Assembly: GCA_902495525.1 (NCBI GenBank) | Contig: CABUXL010000050.1 | Coordinates: 1 to 11,920, forward strand | Source of the DNA: an uncultured Collinsella sp. | Lineage (GTDB): Bacteria; Actinomycetota; Coriobacteriia; Coriobacteriales; Coriobacteriaceae | DNA: 11,920 nt | Direction of reading: 5' to 3' | Shown: positions 1 through 6,654 of the stretch, piece by piece | How the letters are laid out: every line of letters starts with the position of its first letter | Position numbering within the stretch: the stretch's first letter is position 1 | Notes under the pieces: model-generated | What the model was told of the DNA's origin: nothing | The model's input: the letters and a program-made list of their open reading frames with translations, nothing else | Database searches by the model: none | Made by a program: the position numbers and the translations under genes

Positions 1-85
1 CGCCGGCAACGTTGAGCAGTGCCGTCTCGACAGTAGCGTCGCAGTGGCCGCACATAAGGCCGGACGTTTTGATCGTGTAACGCAT
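1..85 (-). CDS. copZ: CopZ-like heavy-metal-associated (HMA) copper chaperone, N-terminal part
   Basis: This is a small cytosolic metal-binding protein of the HMA/CopZ family, which hands Cu(I) to a CopA-type ATPase. Only the first 28 residues are visible, because the gene runs off the left edge. The peptide begins MRYTIKTSGLMCGHCDATVE, and C12-x-x-C15 is the Cu(I)-binding pair. The canonical GMTCxxC is here GLMCGHC. The ATG at 85 is preceded by an AGGAG-type ribosome site (plus-strand CTCCTT at 93-98) with 7 nt spacing. It lies on the same strand as the copper ATPase and 152 nt downstream of it, so copA-copZ co-transcription is likely, although the palindrome between them may uncouple expression. 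A mercury- or zinc-binding HMA protein cannot be excluded from this fragment, but the neighbour argues for copper. Confidence 0.85.
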   Translation of the reverse strand, partial: MRYTIKTSGLMCGHCDATVETALLNVAG

Positions 86-150
86 GGGTGTACTCCTTAT
101 CGATTGAGAATATCTGACAGTTTAGTCGTGAACAGCGTCATCTTAAAGGT

Positions 151-244
151 GTGCTGAGGTGCCCGAGATTGCCCCGAAAGAGGAGCGAAGCGTACTTGGG
201 TACGCGAGCGACGGTTTGAGGGACAAGGTCGGGTGCTTCAGCGC
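151..244. repeat. 94-nt imperfect palindrome between copA and copZ
   Basis: Bases pair symmetrically about position 197.5. There is an inner perfect stem GCGTAC/GTACGC (190-195 with 200-205, loop TTGG) and an outer stem of 162-175 with 220-233 (11 of 14 pairs Watson-Crick). The outer stem is extended by 151-161 with 234-244, which overlaps the copA stop codon at 238-240. The two stems share one register and are separated by a symmetric 14+14-nt internal loop. Read as plus-strand RNA, four outer mismatches become G·U pairs (152/243, 158/237, 160/235, 161/234). Read as minus-strand RNA, only one does (172/223). It could be a dispersed repeat, an intercistronic stabiliser or terminator of the copA transcript, or a structured RNA. 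The stem is directly visible, but its function is unknown. Confidence 0.7.
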
Positions 245-2580
245 GCCGTCTTGGGCTTAAAGGATTTCAGGCGCAGAGCGTTGCTTACGACACATACGCT
301 CGACAGGCTCATGGCCGCGGCGCCAAACATCGGCGAAAGCTGCCATCCGGTGAGCGGGAAGAACACGCCCGCCGCCAGCGGAATGCCGATGCCGTTGTAG
401 AACAGCGCCCAGAACAGGTCCTGCTTGATGTTGCGGATCGTGGCGCGCGAAAGCTCGATGGCGCGGGCGACGTCCATGAGGTCGCTGCGCATGAGTACCA
501 CGTCGGCGCCCTCCTTGGCGATGTCGGCGCCGGTGCCGATAGCAAGGCCCACGTCGGCGCGCGCCAGGGCGGGGGAGTCGTTGATGCCGTCGCCCACCAT
601 GGCGACCTTACTGCCCGCATCCTGCAGCTCGCGCACGTGGCGCTCCTTGTCGGCGGGAAGCACGTCGGCGATGACCTGCTCGCTGGTCAGTCCCACGCGT
701 CGGGCGATGGCCTCGGCCGTCACGCGGTTGTCGCCGGTGAGCATGCGTACATCGACGCCAAGTGAGCGCAGTGCGGCGATGGCCCCGGCGCTCGTCTCCT
801 TGACCTCGTCAGCCACGGCAATGGTGCCAGCAAGCTCGCCGTTCTTGGCAAAGAACAGCGGCGTCTTGCCCTCGGCGGCAAATTGTTCGGCAAGACCCGC
901 GGGCACGGTAACGCCCAGCTCGTCCATCAGGCGTACGTTGCCGGCTGCAATGGCGTTTTGCCCTTCGCGCGCCGTAACGCCTCGCCCGGGCACGGCAGTA
1001 AAGTCCTCGACCATGCGCGCGACGATCCCGCGTGTCTCGCACTCGGCCATAATCGCCTCGGCCAGCGGGTGCTCGCTCGAGCGCTCCAACGCGGCGGCCA
1101 ACTTGAGCAGTGCCTTTTCGCTCATGGCGGGCGAGCCGTCAGCGCGCGTGGCTACCACGATATCGGTCACGGCAGGCTTGCCGCGGGTGACCGTGCCCGT
1201 CTTATCGAGCACCACGGTGCCCACGCTGCGCAGGTTCTCCAACGCCTCGGCGCTCTTGAACAGAATGCCCATCTCGGCGCCCTTGCCGGTGCCGACCATA
1301 ATGGCGACGGGCGTGGCCAGGCCCAGCGCGCACGGGCAGCTGATCACCAGTACGGCGACGGCGGAGGTGAGCGCTTCGTTGACGCTTCCGGTCAGCACCA
1401 TCCACGCCACAAAAGTTACGGCAGAGATTACAAACACCACGGGCACGAACACGCCGGCGACCTTGTCGGCCATGCGGGCGATGGGCGCCTTGGTGGCGTT
1501 GGCGTCCTCGACGAGCTGGATAATCTTGGCGAGCGACGTGTCGGCACCCACACGCGTGGCGCGGAAGGTAAACGAGCCCGTGCGGTTGACCGTGGCCGCG
1601 TTGACAGTGTCGCCGGCGGTCTTCTCCACGGGAATGGATTCGCCGGTCAGCGCACTTTCGTCCACGGCCGAGCTGCCCTTGAGCACCACGCCATCGACGG
1701 GGATGGACTCGCCGGGGCGCACACGCAGCACCTGGCCGGGCAGAATAGCATCGACGTCGACGGTGGCCTCGGTACCGTCCTCGGCCACGACGGTCGCGGT
1801 CTTTGGCGCCAGGTCAATGAGCGCCTCGATGGCGCCGCCGGTTTTGGACTTGCTGCGCGTCTCGAGGTATTTGCCCACGGTGACGAGCGACAAGATCGTG
1901 CCGGCGCTTTCAAAATACAGATTGTCCATGCTCGTCATCATGGCCTCGTGGACCTGACCCGCGGCTAGTTGGTCGGCCATGATGAACATGGCGTAGAGCG
2001 ACCAGGCGATGGACGCGGTGGCGCCGACGGCGATGAGGGCGTCCATGGTGGGCGCGCCGTGCGTGAGCGATTTAAACCCGTTGATAAAGTAGGCGTCGTT
2101 GACGTAGACGATGGGGATGAGCAGGACGAGCTCGGTGAGCGCGAGCGTCATGCTGTGGGTGTGGTCGGTGAAGATGCCGGGCAGCGGCCAGCCGAGCATG
2201 TGCCCCATGCCTATGTAGAACAGTGGGATGAGGAATACGATCGAGACGATGAGGCGGGTGCGCATGGCAGAGGCGGCGGCCTCCAACTTTTTGGTCGGCG
2301 ACTCCATATGGGCGGCGCCGGACCTGGCTTGCGCGTTGCCGTTTGAGTTGGCGGCATCGGTGCCCGTGCTAACGGGCGAGGCCGAATAACCCGCGCGGTC
2401 GACAGCGGTGCAGATGTCGTCGGGGGAGACCTGCGCAGGGTCGTAGTCCACCAGCATAGAGCCGGCGAGCAGATTGACCGCGACGCTTTGGACGCCGTCG
2501 AGTTTGCTCACGGCACGGTCCACGTGCGCCTGGCAGGCGGCGCACGTCATGCCGCCCACATCGAATTTATCTTGAGCCAT
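238..2580 (-). CDS. copA: Copper-exporting P1B-1-type ATPase CopA
   Basis: This is a 780-aa inner-membrane Cu(I) efflux pump that hydrolyses ATP through a phospho-aspartate intermediate. There is one N-terminal HMA domain (residues 5-66) with the metal site GMTCAAC (C13, C16), then a polar linker and eight predicted membrane segments. The actuator loop carries TGES (312-315). The membrane-six metal motif CPC is at 415-417, phosphorylation motif DKTGT is at 459-463, the HP motif of P1B pumps is at H504-P505, and the hinge GDGIND is at 663-668. Y728-N729 in TM7 and M757-S-L-S-S761 in TM8 are the Cu(I)-selective residues of the P1B-1 group. The length is typical for a one-HMA CopA. The ATG at 2580 has AGGAG five nucleotides upstream (2586-2590). 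A CsoR-like operator precedes it. The order copA then copZ fits a copper-resistance operon. No copper-sensing regulator gene is visible in the window. Confidence 0.97.
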   Translation of the reverse strand: MAQDKFDVGGMTCAACQAHVDRAVSKLDGVQSVAVNLLAGSMLVDYDPAQVSPDDICTAVDRAGYSASPVSTGTDAANSNGNAQARSGAAHMESPTKKLEAAASAMRTRLIVSIVFLIPLFYIGMGHMLGWPLPGIFTDHTHSMTLALTELVLLIPIVYVNDAYFINGFKSLTHGAPTMDALIAVGATASIAWSLYAMFIMADQLAAGQVHEAMMTSMDNLYFESAGTILSLVTVGKYLETRSKSKTGGAIEALIDLAPKTATVVAEDGTEATVDVDAILPGQVLRVRPGESIPVDGVVLKGSSAVDESALTGESIPVEKTAGDTVNAATVNRTGSFTFRATRVGADTSLAKIIQLVEDANATKAPIARMADKVAGVFVPVVFVISAVTFVAWMVLTGSVNEALTSAVAVLVISCPCALGLATPVAIMVGTGKGAEMGILFKSAEALENLRSVGTVVLDKTGTVTRGKPAVTDIVVATRADGSPAMSEKALLKLAAALERSSEHPLAEAIMAECETRGIVARMVEDFTAVPGRGVTAREGQNAIAAGNVRLMDELGVTVPAGLAEQFAAEGKTPLFFAKNGELAGTIAVADEVKETSAGAIAALRSLGVDVRMLTGDNRVTAEAIARRVGLTSEQVIADVLPADKERHVRELQDAGSKVAMVGDGINDSPALARADVGLAIGTGADIAKEGADVVLMRSDLMDVARAIELSRATIRNIKQDLFWALFYNGIGIPLAAGVFFPLTGWQLSPMFGAAAMSLSSVCVVSNALRLKSFKPKTAR

Positions 2581-2627
2581 GGCTTCTCCTTTCTGTAGTT
2601 CGGTGTTGGAATTGTTAACCTGCCGAT

Positions 2628-2658
2628 ACTATACACCCATACCCCCTGGGGGTGTCCA
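2628..2658 (-). promoter_or_regulatory. copA promoter with CsoR-like copper operator in the spacer
   Basis: On the minus strand, TGGACA (2658-2653) resembles a -35 box (one mismatch to TTGACA) and TATAGT (2633-2628) a -10 box, 19 bp apart. The spacer contains the near-perfect palindrome ATACCCCC-T-GGGGGTGT (2639-2655). A run of C followed by a run of G flanked by TA-rich ends is the usual form of a CsoR-family copper-repressor site. A 19-bp spacer with internal dyad is also the geometry used by MerR/CueR activators, so that regulator class remains possible. The dyad and its position 50-80 bp upstream of the copA start are seen in the sequence. The regulator assignment is inferred. Confidence 0.65.
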
Positions 2659-2682
2659 GTACAGAAATAATATATGAGATTT

Positions 2683-2746
2683 CGTTACAGATGAGGATGG
2701 ATGGTTGGCCGATGGACCGTCCCAACCAATCATCTCAATCTGTAAT
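2683..2746. repeat. Extra degenerate 17-bp unit forming a 25-nt inverted repeat with element A
   Basis: A degenerate plus-orientation copy of the 17-bp unit begins at 2683 (its core GTTACAGAT is 2684-2692). The arm 2684-2708 matches the reverse complement of 2722-2746 at 19 of 25 positions, around a 13-nt loop (2709-2721). The similarity extends past the 17-bp unit into a shared GGTTGG end. It sits between the copA promoter and the four-unit element A, and it has no partner at the usual 25-bp distance, where the CsoR-like operator lies instead. It may be a decayed or rearranged extra unit. Confidence 0.6.
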
Positions 2747-2870
2747 ATCTGGGGACTGTTTTGCCTGCTAGATGTTACAGATCGAGACAAACCATTCGAG
2801 GGTAACCCGAACGTCTCGATCTGTAACAGTAAGACCGATGTTTGGGTCCTAGTTGTTACAGATCAAGACA
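2731..2870. repeat. Four-unit palindromic intergenic element, copy A
   Basis: There are four copies of a 17-bp unit (consensus TGTTACAGATCGAGACA) in alternating orientation: minus 2731-2747, plus 2773-2789, minus 2812-2828 and plus 2854-2870. Within each inverted pair the gap is exactly 25 bp, and the two pairs are 22 bp apart. The 22-bp centre (2790-2811) holds its own small palindrome, GGGTAACCC. The units are 88-100% identical to the consensus except the first, which has three changes. The copy lies between the copA promoter and the terminator of the surface-protein gene, about 150 bp upstream of the copA start. By its central spacer (GAGACAAAC at one side, AACGTCTC at the other) it is in the opposite orientation to copies B and C. 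Function unknown. Confidence 0.88.
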
Positions 2871-2902
2871 ATCTCGGAGCAGATGCCCCGGGCATACAAC
2901 GT

Positions 2903-2939
2903 AAAACGCCGGGGCGCCCGCGTGATGGGCGCCCCGGCG
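2903..2939 (-). terminator. Rho-independent terminator of the CAP/LPXTG surface-protein gene
   Basis: A perfect 13-bp GC stem, with arms 2907-2919 and 2927-2939 and a 7-nt loop, lies 60 nt past the stop codon on the minus strand. On that strand it is followed by TTTT (plus-strand AAAA at 2903-2906), as expected for an intrinsic terminator. It separates the surface-protein transcript from element A and copA. Confidence 0.88.
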
Positions 2940-2970
2940 CATGTTGGGCAGGGTTTGCGAAGCGGTGGGA

Positions 2971-2991
2971 GGGAGGAGAAGCCGTCCTCCC
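2971..2991 (-). other. Small hairpin just after the surface-protein stop codon
   Basis: GGGAGGA (2971-2977) and TCCTCCC (2985-2991) form a perfect 7-bp stem with a 7-nt loop, starting 8 nt past the stop codon. There is no U-run after it, so it is more likely an mRNA 3'-end stabiliser ahead of the main terminator than a terminator itself. Confidence 0.45.
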
Positions 2992-2998
2992 GAAATCC

Positions 2999-5900
2999 TT
3001 ACTCCTGACGACGCTTCTTGTCAGTCAGGAAGACGCCGGCGGCTACGAGCACGACACCTCCGATGATAAACGTCTCACCGGCGAGCGCGGCATTGTCGCC
3101 TGTGGTGGGAAGTGCCGAGTTGGCGGCCGTCTTGGCGTTGCCGGCAGACGGCTTTCCAGTAACCGGCTTAGCGGCAGCCTGCGTGATCTTGGCCTGCTCG
3201 GCCTTCGCCGCCTCTTGCTCCTGGCGGGCGATCTCGTCCTTCAGGGCTTGCTCGGCGGCTACGCGTTTTGCCTTCGCCTCGTTGTAGCCGTTGAGAGCCG
3301 CGGTGTAGGCGGGCGTCGCAGCATCAAGGTCTGCCTGAGCGGCATCAAGTGCGGCCTTTGCGTTATGTTCTGCCTGCTTGGCGGCGACGCACTTGGCAAA
3401 GAGGGCATTGAGCGTATCGTTCGCGTTTGCGTCAGAGCCAGTAGCAATGCCGTTTTCGACGTTGATGGACTTGAGCTTTCCGAGAGTAGCAGCAGCGGCG
3501 TCCGATGCGGCCTGAGAATTCTCGACCGCCTGCTCGGCGTTCGCGATGGCATCATTTGCCGTGCTAAGGGCGACTCCGGCATCGGTAACTGCTGCGTCGG
3601 CCTCCTTCTTGGCCGCCTCGGCGGTGGCAAGATTATCGGCTGCATTGCTCAGGGCGTCGGCACGGGCCTTCTTTGAAGCAAAGTCGTTTTTCGCCGTGGT
3701 CAGATCGCTCGCGGCGTGCTCCGCGGTCGCCGCCTTGGCCTCGGCGTTGTCCTTCGCGGTGTCGAGGGCCTGCTTCTTGGCAGCCTCGTCGAGCTTCGCC
3801 TTTTCGAGAGCGCTCTGGGCAGACGTCTGGGCTGCCGTGGCTTCATCAAGCGCCTGATGGGCCTCGTCGGCTTTCTCCTGAGCCGCAGCAACATCGGCTG
3901 AATACTTGGCAAGTTCCTTCTTTGCATCTTGCAGAGTCTGCTGCTTTACGAGAGTCTCTGCCTTGGCGTCATCAACCTTCTTCTGACTCTGAGCGGCTTG
4001 CTCTTTCGATGCCTTAAGCTCGGCGCGTTTCTGGTTGACGACCTGCTCTGCGGTCGCCACGTTGCTTTGGGCGGCTTTGACCTGGTCTTCGGCTTCGGCA
4101 ACTTTTCCGTTTGCCTTGGCGAGATTCTGCTTTGCTAGGGCAACAGCGGCGGCGGCACTTGCTACGCTGTCGTTCTTGGCGGCAAGGTCGCTATTCGCGG
4201 CAACAATGCCTTCCTGCTTTTGAGCGACGAGGGTTTCAGCTGCCTTTACGGCATCGGCTTTCGATGCCGCTGTGCTGCGCTTTTGCTCAAGGTCTGTCTT
4301 TGCGGCGGCGAGCTTTTCGCTGGCTTTGGAGAGGCTCAGCTGATACTGATCAAAGAGATTCTCGAGTTCATCGATCGAGTATTCTTTCTCGTACGAACCG
4401 TAATTGCTGTCGATCTCCAAGACGAACACATACGGCCAAAGGGTTCCGCGCGAGTTGATGCCGTATCCCATGGTTTTGGCGTTAGGTTGTACGATATTCA
4501 AATAATGGCCGACGGTGTCAAAGTCTGCCCCGCGCTTTTCGAATTCGGTTTTGTGGCTCCAGAAAGTATCCCAAGCATCTTTGGGGGCAACGTTGCCAAG
4601 GCCGGCTTTCGCTGCAGCTTCGTCAAATATCTCCTTTTCAGCATCGACCCATTGGTGCGCGATGTTTTCTTTAGTACTGAAGTTCCAAGCGGCATTTTCA
4701 CAATAGGCGTAATCTGAGTGACCTAGCGTTTTGTCAGAGTAATTGGAGTCGGATTGAGCGACTGCCATTTGCTCGGCCGTCACCCTAAGCTCACTCAATC
4801 CAACGCTTGCACGGTATTCGTTAATCTCGCGCAGCTTGTTAAACGATAGCTTGGCGTTGTCGAGTGACGTGCCGTCTTTTTTATCGCCAATGGTCGTCGG
4901 GTTTTTATCGCTCTGCCTATAGATGATGTTTGCAGCGTCGTTGGCACCGATGAACTGGTAGAAGCCGATGACGCTCTGCGCCTCCGCTGTCGTTGCCTTA
5001 TCGGTTGCTGCCTTGCACGTATCGTATGCTTTCTGTGCATCGACAACGGCTTGATCGGCGGCCGCCTGGTTTACCTTGGCGGTTTCGAGCGCCTTGTCTG
5101 CCTGCTCCTTCTCGGCTTTTGCCTGGTCGACTTGTTTCTGAGCGGCCTTTGCCTTCTCCAGTTCGGCAGCATGTGCCTGCTTTGCCGAGGTCAACTCCGA
5201 TTGCGCCGCATCGGCTTTCGTCTGGGCTGCCGTTACATCATTTTCGGCTGCTGCGACTGTCTGCTTCTTGGCTTTGAGCTCGCTTTCGGCGCCGGTGAGG
5301 GCGTCCTGCTTGGATTCAACGTCGCTATTTGCCCGAGAAAGGCCTGCTTCGGCAGTCGCCTGCTGCTTTTTCGCCTGGTCGAGTGCGCTTTGGGCAGCAT
5401 CGACCTTTGCCTGGGCGGCGTCATACTCCGGGCCCTCGGCGCCTGCCTTTGCGGCCGCCAAATCGGCTTGTGCGCTGTCGTATGCCGCCTGTGCCTCAGC
5501 CGCCTTGCCATCCGCGGCGGTCTTTGCCTGCTGGGCGGAAGCCAGCGTGCCTGCCGCCTCGTCGTAAGCGCTCTGCGCGGCGCTCTGAGCCTGCTGGGCA
5601 TCGGCGAGCGCGGAATCGGCAGCGGCCTTCGCAGCCTTTGCTTGGTCCAGAGCGGCCTGCGCATCTGCGGCAGCCTGCTCGGCGACCTTGATTTCCTCCG
5701 GCGTTGCGTTGGCGGCTGCCTTCTGGGCTGCCTCGAGCTTGGCCTGCGCATCAGCTGCCGCCTGCTTTGCGGCATCAAGGACCTTCGACTTGTCCTCGGC
5801 GTCGGTCTTGGCTGCATCGAGCTTTCCTTGGGCATCCTTCAGCGTGGCACTGGCGCTGTCGGCCGCCTTGACGCTTTCATCGAGCTGGCGAGCATATTCG

Positions 5901-6334
5901 GCGCGCGCGGCGGCCTCTGCCTGCGAATTATCGGAGACGGAGGCGTCATAGGTGCTTTGTGCGTTGTCGCGGGCCGCCTGCTTTTCGGTATAGGGGGCAG
6001 CCACCGTGTCGTAGTCGGATTTGGCGTCTGCCTCGGCAGCCTTTGCGGCATCGATCGCAGCCTGCAGGTCGGCAATCTTCTGGGCGTTTGCCTTTACTGC
6101 GGAGCCTGCCGCCTCGCCGGCGTGGACAGCAAGCGGCGACATGATCGCGTCCTGTGCCGTGGTATCACTCGCATCGTTGGCAAATGCCGAGAACGGCGCG
6201 AGCAGCGTCGAGCCAGTCATAGCGATGGTGGTTGCCGCGGTGACGGCGAGTCGTGTTGCCTTGTGGCCCGAGAATGTGGGGCGAGGCTCGGCGCCGCCTG
6301 AGACTTCCAAGTGTTTAGGTGCGTACTTTGCCAT
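2999..6334 (-). CDS. LPXTG-anchored surface protein with a CAP (SCP/PR-1) domain between two long coiled coils
   Basis: This is a 1111-aa secreted, wall-anchored protein. Residues 1 to about 52 form a signal peptide with a long n-region and a hydrophobic core ending in FSAFA. Residues from about 75 to 450 are an Ala/Lys/Gln/Asp-rich heptad coiled coil. Residues from about 455 to 660 match the CAP superfamily: INEYRASVGLSEL, then the cavity His in LGHSDY (H539), the CAP motif ENIAHQW (E556) and GHYLNIV (H610). A second coiled coil covers about 665-1060. The C-terminus has LPTTG (1075-1079), a hydrophobic segment and a KKRR tail, which is a complete class A sortase signal. The ATG at 6334 is chosen over an in-frame TTG at 6346 because GGGAG lies five nt before the ATG. 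It appears to be monocistronic with its own terminator. CAP domains in bacterial surface proteins have been linked to adhesion or wall functions; its precise role is unknown. No sortase gene is in view. Confidence 0.9.
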   Translation of the reverse strand: MAKYAPKHLEVSGGAEPRPTFSGHKATRLAVTAATTIAMTGSTLLAPFSAFANDASDTTAQDAIMSPLAVHAGEAAGSAVKANAQKIADLQAAIDAAKAAEADAKSDYDTVAAPYTEKQAARDNAQSTYDASVSDNSQAEAAARAEYARQLDESVKAADSASATLKDAQGKLDAAKTDAEDKSKVLDAAKQAAADAQAKLEAAQKAAANATPEEIKVAEQAAADAQAALDQAKAAKAAADSALADAQQAQSAAQSAYDEAAGTLASAQQAKTAADGKAAEAQAAYDSAQADLAAAKAGAEGPEYDAAQAKVDAAQSALDQAKKQQATAEAGLSRANSDVESKQDALTGAESELKAKKQTVAAAENDVTAAQTKADAAQSELTSAKQAHAAELEKAKAAQKQVDQAKAEKEQADKALETAKVNQAAADQAVVDAQKAYDTCKAATDKATTAEAQSVIGFYQFIGANDAANIIYRQSDKNPTTIGDKKDGTSLDNAKLSFNKLREINEYRASVGLSELRVTAEQMAVAQSDSNYSDKTLGHSDYAYCENAAWNFSTKENIAHQWVDAEKEIFDEAAAKAGLGNVAPKDAWDTFWSHKTEFEKRGADFDTVGHYLNIVQPNAKTMGYGINSRGTLWPYVFVLEIDSNYGSYEKEYSIDELENLFDQYQLSLSKASEKLAAAKTDLEQKRSTAASKADAVKAAETLVAQKQEGIVAANSDLAAKNDSVASAAAAVALAKQNLAKANGKVAEAEDQVKAAQSNVATAEQVVNQKRAELKASKEQAAQSQKKVDDAKAETLVKQQTLQDAKKELAKYSADVAAAQEKADEAHQALDEATAAQTSAQSALEKAKLDEAAKKQALDTAKDNAEAKAATAEHAASDLTTAKNDFASKKARADALSNAADNLATAEAAKKEADAAVTDAGVALSTANDAIANAEQAVENSQAASDAAAATLGKLKSINVENGIATGSDANANDTLNALFAKCVAAKQAEHNAKAALDAAQADLDAATPAYTAALNGYNEAKAKRVAAEQALKDEIARQEQEAAKAEQAKITQAAAKPVTGKPSAGNAKTAANSALPTTGDNAALAGETFIIGGVVLVAAGVFLTDKKRRQE

Positions 6335-6474
6335 TTCTTCTCCCAATCGTTGAAGGGGTACCTATGACAATTCGTACGTTACGACCGCCGAAAGGGTTCC
6401 TGTTGCGCAACATTGGCAAGGAAATATCGACACACTTGAATCACATTTACGAGGCGAAGTTCTCGGCAAGCTAA
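6335..6474 (-). promoter_or_regulatory. Upstream region of the surface-protein gene, with a 10-bp palindrome
   Basis: This 140-bp stretch must hold the surface-gene promoter, but I see no convincing -35/-10 pair. The only clear signal is the perfect palindrome GTTGCGCAAC at 6402-6411, about 70 bp before the start codon, which could be a regulator site. Element B begins immediately upstream. Confidence 0.3.
6340..6344 (-). promoter_or_regulatory. Ribosome binding site that fixes the surface-protein start
   Basis: GGGAG on the minus strand lies five nucleotides before ATG 6334 and overlaps the upstream alternative TTG (6346-6344). The TTG has no Shine-Dalgarno sequence of its own, so the ATG is preferred. 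Confidence 0.6.
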
Positions 6475-6613
6475 TGTCTCGATCTGTAACATCTAGAGAG
6501 GTTTTTGACCCTTTACTGTTACTGATTGAGACGTTGTCTCGCGGGGTTGGGGTTTGTCTCGATCTGTAACATCTAGACCTGTATCTGCCGAGCTAGTGTT
6601 ACAGATCGAGACA
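6475..6613. repeat. Four-unit palindromic intergenic element, copy B
   Basis: This is the best-preserved copy. The units are minus 6475-6491, plus 6517-6533, minus 6555-6571 and plus 6597-6613. The first, third and fourth are exact matches to TGTTACAGATCGAGACA, and the second has three changes. The gaps are 25, 21 and 25 bp. The inner flanks extend the palindrome (TCTAG after the minus units, CTAG before the last plus unit). A smaller hairpin, GAGAC-GTT-GTCTC (6528-6540), sits at the centre. The element lies 141 bp upstream of the surface-protein start and directly abuts the terminator-like stem after the kinase gene. Confidence 0.92.
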
Positions 6614-6614
6614 A

Positions 6615-6642
6615 TTGCCGGGGAGGGGTCCCGCCACGGCAA
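6615..6642 (-). terminator. Possible terminator stem after the kinase gene
   Basis: TTGCCG (6615-6620) pairs with CGGCAA (6637-6642), with further G/C pairing inside, 12 nt past the kinase stop codon. On the minus strand it is followed only by TTGTCTCG rather than a U-run, so termination is uncertain. Element B, starting two bases further on, might itself contribute a stem. Confidence 0.45.
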
Positions 6643-6654
6643 GACGCCCGCCGC

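Noticed and set aside
425..1968. Long plus-strand open frames (510 and 361 codons) opposite copA
   Set aside because: They are antisense shadows of a GC-rich gene. Their translations are low-complexity with no domain, and copA shows every P-type ATPase motif in its own frame.
2731..2870. Regularly spaced short repeats as a CRISPR array (also 6475-6613 and 10052-10191)
   Set aside because: The units alternate in orientation instead of being direct repeats, there are only four per locus, they are 17 bp with 21-25 bp gaps, and no cas genes are near.
2731..2870. Element A as the intrinsic terminator of the surface-protein gene
   Set aside because: A perfect 13-bp GC stem with a T-run already lies at 2903-2939, and the elements lack U-runs after their stems.
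2705..3676. 323-codon plus-strand frame running from element A into the surface gene
   Set aside because: It crosses the repeat element, the terminator and the antisense of a certain gene. The translation has no recognisable domain.
5051..6301. 416-codon plus-strand frame rich in Leu/Gly/Cys
   Set aside because: It is a shadow of the Ala-rich coiled-coil coding sequence on the minus strand. It has no ribosome site and its composition follows from reversed Ala/Lys/Gln codons.
6335..6346. TTG start of the surface protein at 6346
   Set aside because: It would place the ribosome-site sequence GGGAG inside the coding region. The ATG at 6334 is correctly spaced from it.
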